Origin: an uncultured Clostridia bacterium
Lineage (GTDB): Bacteria > Bacillota > Clostridia > Christensenellales > Borkfalkiaceae
Length of the DNA stretch: 58,562 bases
Direction: 5' to 3'
NCBI GenBank assembly: GCA_944363645.1
Contig: CALVUR010000008.1
Location: 1-58,562, forward strand
In this document: piece by piece, positions 49,000 through 58,321 of the stretch
How positions within the stretch are numbered: position 1 is the first letter of the stretch
Layout of the letters: each line of letters begins with the position of its first letter
Position numbers and translations under genes: made by a program
Notes under the pieces: generated by a model
The model's input: the letters and a program-made list of their open reading frames with translations, nothing else
Database searches by the model: none
Told to the model about the DNA's origin: nothing

Positions 49000-49851
49000 T
49001 TACTCCTTTACCGCGCCTGCGGCCATGCCGTTTATCATATATTTGACAAGGCAGAAATACAACACGATTATAGGTATCGCAATTATTATCGAGCCTGCGG
49101 CAAAACGAGCGAACTGCGTTTCGTCGAGCGACATCAGCCCGACCGCCACCGTCTGCAAGTCCTGGTCGATGAGCAGCATTTTGGGAAGAATAAAGTCGCT
49201 CCACGGCCACGCGAACGAGGTGAGCGCTGTATATACGAGTATGGGCTTGGAGAGCGGCAGAATAAACTTTACAAACACCGTAAAGTTGGATGCCCCGTCA
49301 ATTCTTGCCGCTTCGTCTATGGAATACGGAATGGTATCGAAAAAGCCCTTCTGCGTTAAATATCCCATGGGCGCCGTGCCCGCATATATGAGTATCAAAC
49401 CCCACTGCTGATTGATAAGATTGAACTGCGTCATCATCAGATATACGGCAATGGTACCCATGAACGAGGGGAACATACCCAAAACAAGAGTACCCTTCAT
49501 CATCGCCTTGCGCGTTTTGAAGCGGAAGCGCGACATTACATAAGCCGTAAGTATTGTGAACAGCGTGCCCAGAATACAGCTCATTGTGGCGATGAACAGC
49601 GTGTTTAAAAACCACTTGGGATAGTTGTACATCACCGTGTCGGTGAACAGAAGCTCGAACGTATCGAGGCTGTATTCCTTGGGGAAGAAACCGTCAAACG
49701 AATATATCGAGCCTGATTTAGAGAATGATGCAAGAATTAACCACAGGCAGGGGAAGAAGAAAATGAAAGCGACTATGAGCAATATGCAATATGTAATTAT
49801 TACATTTAAAACTTTTTTGCTCCTTGCCTTTACAACTTTGCTGTTTTTCAT
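49000..49851 (-). CDS. malG: Carbohydrate ABC transporter permease (MalG type)
   Basis: 283-aa membrane subunit with six helices. The EAA loop EAARIDGASNFTVFVKFILP contacts the ATPase; the C-terminus ends YMINGMAAGAVKE, the usual MalG tail. Overlaps malF by four bases (ATGA), so the two permeases are coupled. Base composition is clearly richer in G and C than in the core genes. Confidence 0.93.
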   Translation of the reverse strand: MKNSKVVKARSKKVLNVIITYCILLIVAFIFFFPCLWLILASFSKSGSIYSFDGFFPKEYSLDTFELLFTDTVMYNYPKWFLNTLFIATMSCILGTLFTILTAYVMSRFRFKTRKAMMKGTLVLGMFPSFMGTIAVYLMMTQFNLINQQWGLILIYAGTAPMGYLTQKGFFDTIPYSIDEAARIDGASNFTVFVKFILPLSKPILVYTALTSFAWPWSDFILPKMLLIDQDLQTVAVGLMSLDETQFARFAAGSIIIAIPIIVLYFCLVKYMINGMAAGAVKE

Positions 49852-51254
49852 CTGAATGTTTCCTCCTGTTTATATGCGGGCGACAGAACATAGACTACGA
49901 GCGAGATAATGGAAGTGACAATAAAGATTATAAGGCTTATCGCCGCGCCGATAGAGTAGTACTTGTTATCTATCGACATTCTGTACAACCAGTTTATCAA
50001 AAGGTCGGTATTGTTGGCGAGAATATACCCTTCCGACCTGACTCTCTCGCGCAGGAAGTAGAACACGCCGAAGTTGTTGAAGTTATTTATGAACTGCGTT
50101 ATAAGCACGGGCGTAGTGGCAAATATAACGTAAGGTAAGGTGATTTTTATAAACTGTTTCCACGCGCTGGCGCCGTCCACTCTTGCCGCCTCATACAGGT
50201 CGGTGTTTATGTTTGAAAGTATGCCCGTTGCAAGCAGCATTGTGGAGGGAACGCTTATCCAGGCGTTTACGCCCAGGCCTATAAAGCGAGCCGTCCACTT
50301 GGAATTTAGATCCAAAAAGCCTATTGCCTCTCCGCCCGCCTCCTGAATATAGTAATTTATCGGGCCGCCGTACGAGAACATGAATTTGAAGCCCAGAAGG
50401 GTGATGAAGCCCGGTATGGCATAGGCAAGTATGGGGAATGCCCGCCAGAACGCCTTGCCCTTTACGCACTTTTTGTTGAGCAGCAGCGCAAGCCCTAACC
50501 CTGCAAAGTAGTTAATAAATGTAGAAAGCACAGCCCACAGAAGATTCCAGCCGAATATTTTGAAGAAAGTGGCAGAAAGCTCGCCAAGAGAGATAAGGTT
50601 TTCAAAATTTTCCAGCCCAACCCAGTCTACAAGTTCGGGAGGCACAGTGGTACCGCCATAGTTTGTGAAGGCGATGAGTATCATGAAAACTATGGGAAGT
50701 ATAGAAAATACGCACACACCGATCAAAGGAAGGATGATCGCCGTTTTATAGAAGTTTTTATCGAGCAAAGATTTAAATTCACTTTTGAACGTGGGTACGC
50801 CTTTCAATGTGTCCTCTGCGCACTGCGTGCGGTAAACGTCCTTTATATTGGTGACGTACAGCGCGATATAAAAGCCTATCATGACGACGGCAAGCAGTCC
50901 CATAAGCATCATAACTATGGAATTATCACCCTCTATACCATACCACGCGTCGCCCTTGACCTGACCAAGGGTAAATAATCCGAATAAGTCTTCTCCGCCG
51001 CGGGTTATGAAATAAGCGATAAATGCTATTTGCAACAGTATAAACAGCGTGCCTTTCGTCCACTGCTTATATAAAAGCTGACCAAGTCCCATAATGCACA
51101 TAGAGGCGCCGACTTTTATGTTGCCCTGAGTTATTATCTCCTTTGCGCCCGCGAACCTGGATTTGAGCTTTGAAGGAATCGACTTAAAAAAACACACGAT
51201 TTTTTTGCCGAGGCCGGTAAAAAATGTATTTATTTTTTGCTTTACCTGTTCCAT
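49848..51254 (-). CDS. malF: Carbohydrate ABC transporter permease (MalF type)
   Basis: 468-aa membrane subunit. Residues 1-~150 are an N-terminal extension with a basic amphipathic start and two or three helices (KVGASMCIMGLGQLLYKQW), as in longer clostridial MalF proteins; the core has six helices with EAARVDGASAWKQFIKITLP as EAA loop. Eleven bases after the binding-protein gene. G+C-rich compared with most of the window. Confidence 0.92.
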   Translation of the reverse strand: MEQVKQKINTFFTGLGKKIVCFFKSIPSKLKSRFAGAKEIITQGNIKVGASMCIMGLGQLLYKQWTKGTLFILLQIAFIAYFITRGGEDLFGLFTLGQVKGDAWYGIEGDNSIVMMLMGLLAVVMIGFYIALYVTNIKDVYRTQCAEDTLKGVPTFKSEFKSLLDKNFYKTAIILPLIGVCVFSILPIVFMILIAFTNYGGTTVPPELVDWVGLENFENLISLGELSATFFKIFGWNLLWAVLSTFINYFAGLGLALLLNKKCVKGKAFWRAFPILAYAIPGFITLLGFKFMFSYGGPINYYIQEAGGEAIGFLDLNSKWTARFIGLGVNAWISVPSTMLLATGILSNINTDLYEAARVDGASAWKQFIKITLPYVIFATTPVLITQFINNFNNFGVFYFLRERVRSEGYILANNTDLLINWLYRMSIDNKYYSIGAAISLIIFIVTSIISLVVYVLSPAYKQEETFR

Positions 51255-51265
51255 AGATTTTCCTC

Positions 51266-52702
51266 CTATCCCGCAAGTATATGAATTGCGTCATACACCT
51301 GCTGATTCACATTTGAGAGCCCCTGCTTTAACGCCTCGTCGGTGGCGTAGGCGTTTACGCCCTTGAGAATGTCGCCCGCGATGAGCGAAAAAAATGTTTC
51401 GAGCGACGGCCATATCTGCGAAGTTGCGTAAACGCTGGGCATGAGATATATAGAGCCGCTGTTGAGGTTGTCGCTTATGGTCTGGTCTAACCCGCCGAGC
51501 TCTTCGACGATGTCGCTGCGCGCAGGGGAGATGCCCAGCATATCGCAACGCGTTTTAATCATTTCATAGTTCGTGGCGAAATTTACAAATTCAAGAGCCG
51601 CGTTAGGATAGTCGGTATAGGAGCTTATGGCATATCCGTTTACGCCGCCCATTACCGTCATATCCACAAAGCCCTGACTTTCATCGTTCAGGTCGCCGCT
51701 TACGGGCAGTTTGGGGACGTCGACCATCTTGACATGTTCACGCGCATATTCCTCCGTATAGCCCGCCTTTACCATTTCCGATATAAACATGGTGTATACG
51801 TCGGGCGTCGTCATAGTAGCAAAGTATGTGCCCGACGCCATGCGTGAATATCTGTTATCGCTGATAGTGAAATCCGTACATTCCAGATTCATAACCGAGG
51901 CAAGCTGACGGATAATCCTTGCCCCAATGTAGCTGTCGCCGTTGTCTATGCCTATATCGTAGGTATCCGTCCCGTTTTCACCACCGAACACATATGCGCC
52001 GTATGTGAACAGATAGCCGAGTGAGAAATAGCTGTCGCACAGCGACTGCATATAGCCGTATTTTTTTCCTCCGCTCTCCGTCTTTACCTGCATGGAATAG
52101 CGGTACAAATCCGACCAGTATTCTATCATATCGGGCACGCCGTTCTTGTCGTCGTCCCACTCCTCCTCCCAGTTTTCAGGAAGAAGGTCATCACGATAGA
52201 ATAAGAGAGGCTGCTGAATGTTGACAGGCACGGCAAAGGTATACGTCTGACCTGAAACTTTGGTGGTGTATGCGCTCCACGCCTCCTCGCTTATGTATTC
52301 ATAACAGTCGAGCTGTTCAACGGGGATAGGCATTATGTGATGCCCGTCAACATACTTCATAATGGCGTCGTTTGCCTGATAGAGTACGTCGGGACCGTAA
52401 CCAAACGGGCCGCTCTGCTCCAGATCGTTGTACTGGTCGATATTTGCATCCACCGCCGTTATGCCATATTCGGCATATTCCTCGTTGAAGGCGTCCAAAA
52501 GCTCTTTAAGATAGCCCCGCTCCTTTGCCGTGTTATTTTCAAGCACGCGCAGGGTGATATTCCGCTCAATCTCGCCGGTGAACTTCTCGCTACCCTCGGC
52601 ATTGGTATCCTTTGTTACAATGCTTATAACGCCGAAAGCAATGATTATTGCAAGTATCACCGCAATGTGCGCCGTTAGTGCTATTACTGTGTTGCGTTTC
52701 AT
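51266..52702 (-). CDS. Maltodextrin-type extracellular substrate-binding protein
   Basis: 478-aa MalE-like protein. The N-terminus is a signal anchor (TAHIAVILAIIIAFGVISIV) without a lipobox cysteine, so it may stay in the membrane as an uncleaved anchor, as with the PotD protein of this window. The mature part has YNDLEQSGPFGYGPDVLYQA and VMGGVNGYAISSYTDYPNAA, typical of family 1 sugar-binding proteins. Placed between the GH13 enzyme and malF. Confidence 0.9.
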   Translation of the reverse strand: MKRNTVIALTAHIAVILAIIIAFGVISIVTKDTNAEGSEKFTGEIERNITLRVLENNTAKERGYLKELLDAFNEEYAEYGITAVDANIDQYNDLEQSGPFGYGPDVLYQANDAIMKYVDGHHIMPIPVEQLDCYEYISEEAWSAYTTKVSGQTYTFAVPVNIQQPLLFYRDDLLPENWEEEWDDDKNGVPDMIEYWSDLYRYSMQVKTESGGKKYGYMQSLCDSYFSLGYLFTYGAYVFGGENGTDTYDIGIDNGDSYIGARIIRQLASVMNLECTDFTISDNRYSRMASGTYFATMTTPDVYTMFISEMVKAGYTEEYAREHVKMVDVPKLPVSGDLNDESQGFVDMTVMGGVNGYAISSYTDYPNAALEFVNFATNYEMIKTRCDMLGISPARSDIVEELGGLDQTISDNLNSGSIYLMPSVYATSQIWPSLETFFSLIAGDILKGVNAYATDEALKQGLSNVNQQVYDAIHILAG

Positions 52703-52718
52703 TCTTTCCCCCTTATTT

Positions 52719-54398
52719 TTAGTTTAGCTTTTCGAGAACGAACGCATCTGCTTTGAGTTCGCCGCCCGAATAGTTGTTGGAGAGAATTACATTCTTTGAT
52801 TTATATTCAACGGGTTTTTGACCGTTAAGCGCAAGTTTATATCCATTCCGTTCAACAATTATAAGCCCGTCGTTTTCGGTTATTTTAATCTTTGCGTCTG
52901 AAAGTTCGCCGCTCGTCTTTATCTTGGCGAGCTCATTTACAAGTGTGCTCACGTCGCTTTCCTTTCCAACCCTGTCCCAATCCATACAGCGGCGCGAGTC
53001 GGGGTCAAAGTTACCTTCGAGCGCGATCTCCGTGCCGTAATATATGCACGGTGCGCCGACGAACATAAACAATAAGGCGAGTGCGCTCTTCAGCTTATCG
53101 CGGCTCTTTGACTGCGTTATAAATCTGTATGTGTCGTGGCTGTCCAAAAGATTGAGCATCATTATATTTATTGCGTCGGTATTCCTCATCAAAATTTCAT
53201 TCAGCTTTTCAGCAAACTGTTTTGTATCAAAGTTTTCAAAACAGTAAAAATCAAGGCAAGCCTTAGTAAAAGCATAGTTCATTATGCTGTCATATTGATC
53301 GCCATGTAAATACACATTGGCATCATGCCAATTTTCGCCTATCAGCACACAATCGTGCTTTACCGCCTTTACTGCTCTTCTAAAATCACGCCAAAATTCA
53401 TGCGAAATTTCATCCGATACATCTAACCGCCAACCATCAATATCATACTCTTTTATCCAATATGTTGCAATACCAATTAGATAATCTTGCACTGCCTTGT
53501 TAGAGGTGTTCCATTTGGGCATATAAGCACAAGAAGCAAAACATTCGTAATTTACATTTTCACAGTCGACTTTATCGCCGTGAATAATAAACCAGTCAAA
53601 ATATTGCGATGTTTTGCCCTTTTGTATCACATCCTGAAACTGCACAATATCTTTACTGCAATGATTAAATACCGCGTCCAATACGATTTTTATACCACGC
53701 AAATGCGCACCTTCTACAAGCCTTTTAAACGTTTCTTTATCGCCGAAATGTTCGTCAATTTCATAATAGTCGCTTATATCATACTTGTGGTTGGAAAGCG
53801 ATTGAAAAATCGGCGTTAAATAGAGTGCGTTAACACCCAAATCCTTTAAATAGTCAAGTTTTTGTATTATACCTTCTAAATCACCACCTGCAAAGCTTTT
53901 GGAAGTAAGTAGTTCACCCCATTTCATATTTATATAAGCCTTAGACTTGCCTTCATCGCCCATAAAAAAGCGTTCAACGAATATTTGATAAAATACCGCC
54001 GTTTTCATCCATTCAACGGGCTTCATAACATCTGCCTCATTTATGTATGCAAGCTGAAAGCTGTTATAAAAACTTGAAGCGAAATCAAATTTATCTGTAA
54101 GGCCGTCCTCTGAAAAATAACTAACCTTATCCCCTTCAGTGATTTTGAATATATATACGAACCGCACATCGCTTAAAGTTATGTATGCCGTATACCAAGC
54201 AAACAATCTGTCCTCATAACTTCTTTCCATGGTTATCGAAAATTGCGTCTTGGCATATTCATATTTTCCGCCATAAATAACCTCTATCTTATCGGGCAAA
54301 TCTTGCTTGCTTACACGGAGTCTTATGCCCATCGTGTTTTGATTTATGGCAAAACAATATTTTGACTCAGGTATGTGTTGCATTGCTAATTCATTCAT
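52719..54398 (-). CDS. GH13 alpha-glycosidase (neopullulanase/cyclomaltodextrinase-like)
   Basis: 559-aa cytoplasmic glycosidase (no signal peptide). Residues 1-~125 look like a CBM34-type beta domain; then the catalytic barrel opens with VFYQIFVERF. Catalytic residues are visible: nucleophile Asp in GWRLDVSDE, acid/base Glu in LIGENWH, third Asp in LLDSHDTYR, and conserved DAVFNHCS. It cuts imported maltodextrins. First gene of the importer operon and divergent from the LacI gene. Confidence 0.93.
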   Translation of the reverse strand: MNELAMQHIPESKYCFAINQNTMGIRLRVSKQDLPDKIEVIYGGKYEYAKTQFSITMERSYEDRLFAWYTAYITLSDVRFVYIFKITEGDKVSYFSEDGLTDKFDFASSFYNSFQLAYINEADVMKPVEWMKTAVFYQIFVERFFMGDEGKSKAYINMKWGELLTSKSFAGGDLEGIIQKLDYLKDLGVNALYLTPIFQSLSNHKYDISDYYEIDEHFGDKETFKRLVEGAHLRGIKIVLDAVFNHCSKDIVQFQDVIQKGKTSQYFDWFIIHGDKVDCENVNYECFASCAYMPKWNTSNKAVQDYLIGIATYWIKEYDIDGWRLDVSDEISHEFWRDFRRAVKAVKHDCVLIGENWHDANVYLHGDQYDSIMNYAFTKACLDFYCFENFDTKQFAEKLNEILMRNTDAINIMMLNLLDSHDTYRFITQSKSRDKLKSALALLFMFVGAPCIYYGTEIALEGNFDPDSRRCMDWDRVGKESDVSTLVNELAKIKTSGELSDAKIKITENDGLIIVERNGYKLALNGQKPVEYKSKNVILSNNYSGGELKADAFVLEKLN

Positions 54399-54420
54399 GT
54401 TTAATCCTTTAACAATTTTG

Positions 54421-54487
54421 ATACATTGTTGATTGATAAATAATTTTTTTTGATTTTATACATTGTTGATTGACAAATAATTTTTTC
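54421..54487. repeat. Duplicated ~30-bp block between GH13 and lacI genes
   Basis: ATACATTGTTGATTGATAAA plus TAATTTTTTT at 54421 recurs at 54458 with one T/C change. Each copy holds an imperfect palindrome around TTGTTGATTGACAA. The second copy contains the lacI -35 box. Probably paired regulator sites for the divergent genes, centres 37 bp apart. Confidence 0.6.
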
Positions 54488-54498
54488 ACTGTTATAAT
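54470..54498 (+). promoter_or_regulatory. Consensus promoter of the lacI gene, probably leaderless
   Basis: TTGACA (54470-54475), 17-nt spacer, TATAAT (54493-54498); the ATG follows after six bases (54505). No ribosome site can fit. Confidence 0.75.
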
Positions 54499-54504
54499 TT
54501 CGCT

Positions 54505-55305
54505 ATGAATAAAAAAGTTACCATACACGACATTGCAAGGGAAGCTGGTGTTTCTGCCGCTACGGTATCGTACATAATCAACGACCGCACCGATAAATCT
54601 ATTAGCGAAAAAACACGCCAGCGTGTACTGCACATTGTAAATGTATATAATTACAAGCCCGCCGCCTTTGCTAAAAATCTGCGCTCAACGCCCGACTTCA
54701 AACTTATAGCCATCTTTTCTGAAGACAGCGACAGTTTGCTTTACGGGGGCGAATTCCAATATTTTTTGACCTGTCTGTCAGAAACTTTCCCTATCGATAA
54801 ATATGGGCTTATTTTGTGCCGACAGCCATACCGCAGAATAGAACAAGCCGACGCCATTATTGCTTACAATACAAGTTTGGCATCTTTTAGAGCTATTGCC
54901 GATGCAAACTATGTGCCCCTTATTGCCGTCGACTGCATACCAAACGATAAACTTTTCTATCAAATAACAACCGATTATGACAAACTGCGTGAAAACGCCA
55001 CGAAACAGTTTGGGGACGATTATACATTTGTATGCCTTGCCCCACCCGATAAAAACATATGCTTAGAGATCAAAAAAGCCTTCCCTAACGGAATATTTAT
55101 AGATGATCTTTCGGCGTTGTTTAACGTACAATCACGCAATAATATAGTTACATGCGACAAAACCGTTGCGGAATATTTCAAAAATACAAATAAAAACGTT
55201 TTATTTCCGCAAGAACTTTATAAAGCAAAATGCGATTGCATACTTTCTTGTATGGAGAGTGTTTTACAGCGCATACCTTTTGATACACACTTTTATAAAA
55301 TTTAA
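54505..55305 (+). CDS. LacI family regulator, short effector domain
   Basis: 266-aa protein. Residues 3-57 are a textbook LacI helix-turn-helix and hinge (VTIHDIAREAGVSAATVSYI, then YNYKPAAFAKNLRS). The sensor half is only ~205 residues against ~275 usual and lacks recognisable C-terminal subdomain motifs, so ligand binding may differ. Divergent from the GH13-importer operon and followed by a shared terminator. It probably controls this island in response to maltodextrin. Confidence 0.88.
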   Translation: MNKKVTIHDIAREAGVSAATVSYIINDRTDKSISEKTRQRVLHIVNVYNYKPAAFAKNLRSTPDFKLIAIFSEDSDSLLYGGEFQYFLTCLSETFPIDKYGLILCRQPYRRIEQADAIIAYNTSLASFRAIADANYVPLIAVDCIPNDKLFYQITTDYDKLRENATKQFGDDYTFVCLAPPDKNICLEIKKAFPNGIFIDDLSALFNVQSRNNIVTCDKTVAEYFKNTNKNVLFPQELYKAKCDCILSCMESVLQRIPFDTHFYKI

Positions 55306-55319
55306 TTTGCAACTATGAC

Positions 55320-55347
55320 AAGTCGGGCGCTTTTCAGCGCCCGACTT
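55320..55347. terminator. Convergent terminator after lacI
   Basis: AAGTCGGGCGC, loop TTTTCA, GCGCCCGACTT and T-run: perfect 11-bp GC-rich stem. Confidence 0.9.
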
Positions 55348-55372
55348 TTTTATAACATATTGAGGAGAACTC

Positions 55373-57172
55373 TTAAGCTACTGCGTAGAAATCTACTGTA
55401 TCAGTTTCCGCATTGTAAACTATACGATAGGTACCGGGAACTGTGCTCATAAAGTTGGATGCGCTGGTGCCCTTGAAGAGATTATTCGCCGTACCTTCTG
55501 TACCCATTTTAGCAAGTCCTAACCAATCGCTGTTGGAAGCGGGATCGGTGGTTCCTGCGGGGTATGCCTTAAAACCGAATTCGTATTCATCATCAAACGT
55601 GAATGTAAGCTCGTAGATGTTTTCATCGGTTTCGGACTGCGTAAATTTATACTGCGCGTCAAAGCTTACAGGCCACGATGCACCCTGCATATTGCCGTTG
55701 ATATAGATATCATAGCCGAGCGCCATATCCTCTATGGTTACTATCTTGGAGTAACTGTCGAAAGTTATGGTATAGGTGCTTGCAATCAGAACTTTAAAGT
55801 TGTAGTTACCCGCACCGGGATTTGCCGAGGTGAAAGCGTTGGCATTTCCGTAGAAGTAACGATAGTTGTAGTTGCCCGTCTGGTTTTCCCAGCTATCGCC
55901 CGGTTCGGTGGAACCTGCCACGAAAGCCTGAATGGTGAACTCTGTGTCGGCTGCAAGCTCAACATTTTCTATCACATAGATACCCGAACCATCTCCGGTC
56001 TCTGTAAGCTGATAATCGGGATTGAAGTTGTTGTTCGTCCAGTTGTGGTCGCCGCCGAACGCACCGTCAAGATAGTAATCAGACTCAACAGGTTTCTTTG
56101 TCGCATCGAAAGCTACGCTAAGAGTAGTTGTGGCTTCTGTATATGTGAATGTATACATACCGGAAGCTTTTGCCGTCATGTTACCGGTGTCTCCGTCAAC
56201 GTATGCCTTAGACGCTTCATCGAGCGTATCCGCTTTTATATAAAGATTGCCGACTTCACTTTCCGTACCAGTCACAAATGTAGATGCGAACATGAATTGA
56301 TCGCCCTCTTTAAGGTAGACGCTCAAGGTGTAAACGCCCTTAGTTTCGGTTTCTTTAAGTTCGGTCGCATCGTTATACATATCGTGCCATGCAGTTATCT
56401 GCGCACCCTTGAGCCAATAATGAGTTACAGCCTCTAAGGTTGCTTGAACTTCACCGTTGTAAGTGAAGGTTATTGTGTCAGAATTGCTTAGTTCTGTGGG
56501 CTTGCCAAGATCATCTGCAGGGTGAGTGGTTAATGTGAATGTATAATTGCCATCCTTCTTGCAGACTATATCTTCCATTTTGGTTGGTTTAGAACCATCT
56601 ATAGAACCGTTAGATGCGAAGTATTCAACGCCGTCAATAGTACCCGTTGTCATATAACCCCAACCACGTTGATAATCCCAAGATGTGTTGGTTACGAACT
56701 GGAACCAGTCGCCTGCGTAAAGGTCAACCGTAATGGTATATTCGTTTTTGCCCTCAGTTTTGGTCATCAATGCTTCATCTTTCAAAACACTTGAACCACC
56801 GAGTGCATTGCTTGCGCCTTGACCGCAGATATAGAATGTACGGGTGTCATCAACCTGTGCAGTAGATGACCACTTTGAAAATACTGAAGTATCTTCGTTT
56901 ATAGCCGTATCAAAACTAAAATCGTGCGAAAAGTTGGGTGTTGCGTACCAGCCGTCAAAGCTGTAACCGTCCTTTGTGGGTGTCCACTTTGTGGCTTTAT
57001 TGCCCTCTTCAACCGATTCGGTTTTAAGCACAGTTTCACCGTCATAATAGGTTACGGTGTACTTGGTAACTTCCTCGTGTGTAGGGGTGCATGCAACGAA
57101 GAGCGACATACATGCTAAAGCGACTACGAGCACGCTAAACGTTAACAATTTCATTGTTTTCATTGCTTTCAT
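55373..57172 (-). CDS. Carbohydrate (starch)-binding surface lipoprotein
   Basis: About 599-aa lipoprotein: signal peptide with lipobox LFVAC, then a Listeria-Bacteroides (Flg_new) repeat (ATKWTPTKDGYSFDGWYATP), then several Tyr/Trp-rich beta modules of the SusE/SusF or CBM26 kind, e.g. YYLDGAFGGDHNWTNNNF and YDIYINGNMQGASWP. No catalytic motif, so it likely holds starch or glycogen fragments near the importer. Start chosen at 57172 because AGAGGT precedes it; an ATG seven codons earlier lacks a site. Confidence 0.8.
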   Translation of the reverse strand: MKAMKTMKLLTFSVLVVALACMSLFVACTPTHEEVTKYTVTYYDGETVLKTESVEEGNKATKWTPTKDGYSFDGWYATPNFSHDFSFDTAINEDTSVFSKWSSTAQVDDTRTFYICGQGASNALGGSSVLKDEALMTKTEGKNEYTITVDLYAGDWFQFVTNTSWDYQRGWGYMTTGTIDGVEYFASNGSIDGSKPTKMEDIVCKKDGNYTFTLTTHPADDLGKPTELSNSDTITFTYNGEVQATLEAVTHYWLKGAQITAWHDMYNDATELKETETKGVYTLSVYLKEGDQFMFASTFVTGTESEVGNLYIKADTLDEASKAYVDGDTGNMTAKASGMYTFTYTEATTTLSVAFDATKKPVESDYYLDGAFGGDHNWTNNNFNPDYQLTETGDGSGIYVIENVELAADTEFTIQAFVAGSTEPGDSWENQTGNYNYRYFYGNANAFTSANPGAGNYNFKVLIASTYTITFDSYSKIVTIEDMALGYDIYINGNMQGASWPVSFDAQYKFTQSETDENIYELTFTFDDEYEFGFKAYPAGTTDPASNSDWLGLAKMGTEGTANNLFKGTSASNFMSTVPGTYRIVYNAETDTVDFYAVA

Positions 57173-57368
57173 TGTTGTTTTACCTCTTATCATTTTTTAT
57201 TTTACTGCCAGTTTAACAACTTCTCCGGTATTTCTTGAAGGAGTTGTTTAAACATGGTTTAATCCACTTTGCCATGTTACGCCCCTGCCCCATCGATTTT
57301 AATAAATTTAAATTCAAGCTGGGTACTTGCAGGACGCTTACAATATCACCATGTCTATTACGATATAT

Positions 57369-57476
57369 AGACAGTTGAGTATGTAGACGGTTGAGTATAT
57401 AGATCGTTGAGCATATAGACAGTCGAGTATATAGACAGTTGAGCATATAGACGGTTGAGCATATAGACGGTTGAGC
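57369..57476. repeat. 16-bp tandem repeat, about 6.8 copies
   Basis: Units such as AGACGGTTGAGCATAT follow one another head to tail with few substitutions (A/G at position 5, T/C at 12). It lies in the leader of the starch-binding lipoprotein gene, between promoter and start codon. Short minus-strand open frames here only translate the repeat. Confidence 0.9.
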
Positions 57477-57505
57477 GCCAAAAAACGGACTTCAATATTT
57501 TGGCT

Positions 57506-57523
57506 GTTTACCCAATTGTAAAC
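57506..57523. promoter_or_regulatory. Inverted repeat in the lipoprotein leader
   Basis: GTTTAC, 6-nt centre, GTAAAC, followed by a T-run on the plus strand. Either a regulator site or a plus-strand terminator. Confidence 0.4.
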
Positions 57524-57549
57524 GCTTTTTTTAAACATTTAAAGTGTTT

Positions 57550-57599
57550 GGTTAATCGATTAACCACTTATAGTGTAACATGAATTTTTTGTTTGTCAA
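57550..57599 (-). promoter_or_regulatory. Promoter and perfect LacI-type operator of the starch-binding lipoprotein gene
   Basis: GGTTAATCGATTAACC (57550-57565) is a perfect 16-bp palindrome with a central CG, typical of LacI-family operators. Just upstream on the minus strand stand TTGACA (57594-57599) and TACACT about 16 nt later, so the operator covers the start of transcription. Confidence 0.65.
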
Positions 57600-57852
57600 T
57601 AGGTTATCTCAAAATTTTTTAAAATTTTTCATGAAGTGTTGCGAACTATTATTTTAAGGGCGATTTATCTTTAAAATCATTTTTTATGCGCAATACAGCA
57701 CACCCTATGCGATAATTTTTCCGTGTTGGCTTGCAAAATTTTTTAGCCGTTAACGGTTTTGTGGCGGTCAATGTTACATTTAAAGTGGTTAGCGGAATGT
57801 TTAAATTTCTTCTTGTAATTTATGTAATTTTGCACCATTACAGGTCAAAAAA
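57600..57852. other. Gap without a recognisable gene
   Basis: Mixed AT-rich sequence with no open frame that has both a start and a ribosome site. Possibly remains of older genes. Confidence 0.4.
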
Positions 57853-57879
57853 TAAAGGGTAACGCTGTGTTACCCTTTA
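57853..57879. terminator. Perfect hairpin
   Basis: TAAAGGGTAAC, loop GCTGT, GTTACCCTTTA: 11-bp perfect stem. The T-run after it is weak, so termination is likely but not certain. Confidence 0.55.
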
Positions 57880-58028
57880 ATGTAATTTTGTTTAAATTGT
57901 CTAATCAAAATACATGTATTACATTTTTTACAGAAGCCCCATTTCAAGTGATAGCCTTACCTATGCATTCTTGCCCGTGCAACTTTGAAAACAATAAAAT
58001 TCAACATTTCTTTATCTATGACAATTAA

Positions 58029-58172
58029 CTTTGTGCAATTATTTTCTCATCTTTTGGTTTGCTTACACCGATTACGGGTGCAATCGTACATAATGCCTGC
58101 TCTATATTTGTTGCGCTGATTGTGGCACTTTTATACGACCGCAAGTTTATTAAAAAAGCAGAAAAACTATAA
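58029..58172 (+). pseudogene. C-terminal remnant of a P-type (heavy-metal) ATPase
   Basis: Reading FGLLTPITGAIVHNACSIFV followed by ALIVALLYDRKF and TAA at 58170-58172 matches the last two membrane helices of cation P-type ATPases, including the conserved HN before the final helix. The frame is closed by a stop at 58026-58028 and no upstream part is present, so only the tail survives. Confidence 0.55.
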
Positions 58173-58273
58173 AATAAGATAAAGTTGTGAAAGTAAAAAA
58201 TTAGAAAATTGGTGTGTTATAGCATAAAAAAATTCGCTCCGAAAAACAAGGTTTTGCTATCACGCCTGTCTGG

Positions 58274-58296
58274 CAAACGCAACACCGTTGCGTTTG
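58274..58296. repeat. Tight hairpin
   Basis: CAAACGCAAC, loop ACC, GTTGCGTTTG: perfect 10-bp stem with a three-base loop and no T-run. Confidence 0.55.
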
Positions 58297-58321
58297 AACT
58301 GTCTTCTTAATAGAAAACAGT

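Noticed and set aside
57369..57476. CRISPR array
   Set aside because: The 16-bp units abut with no unique spacers and no cas genes are near; the dispersed core elements are not regularly spaced either.
57213..57538. Two short minus-strand open frames rich in Tyr, Ile, Cys
   Set aside because: They only translate the 16-bp tandem repeat and have no ribosome site.
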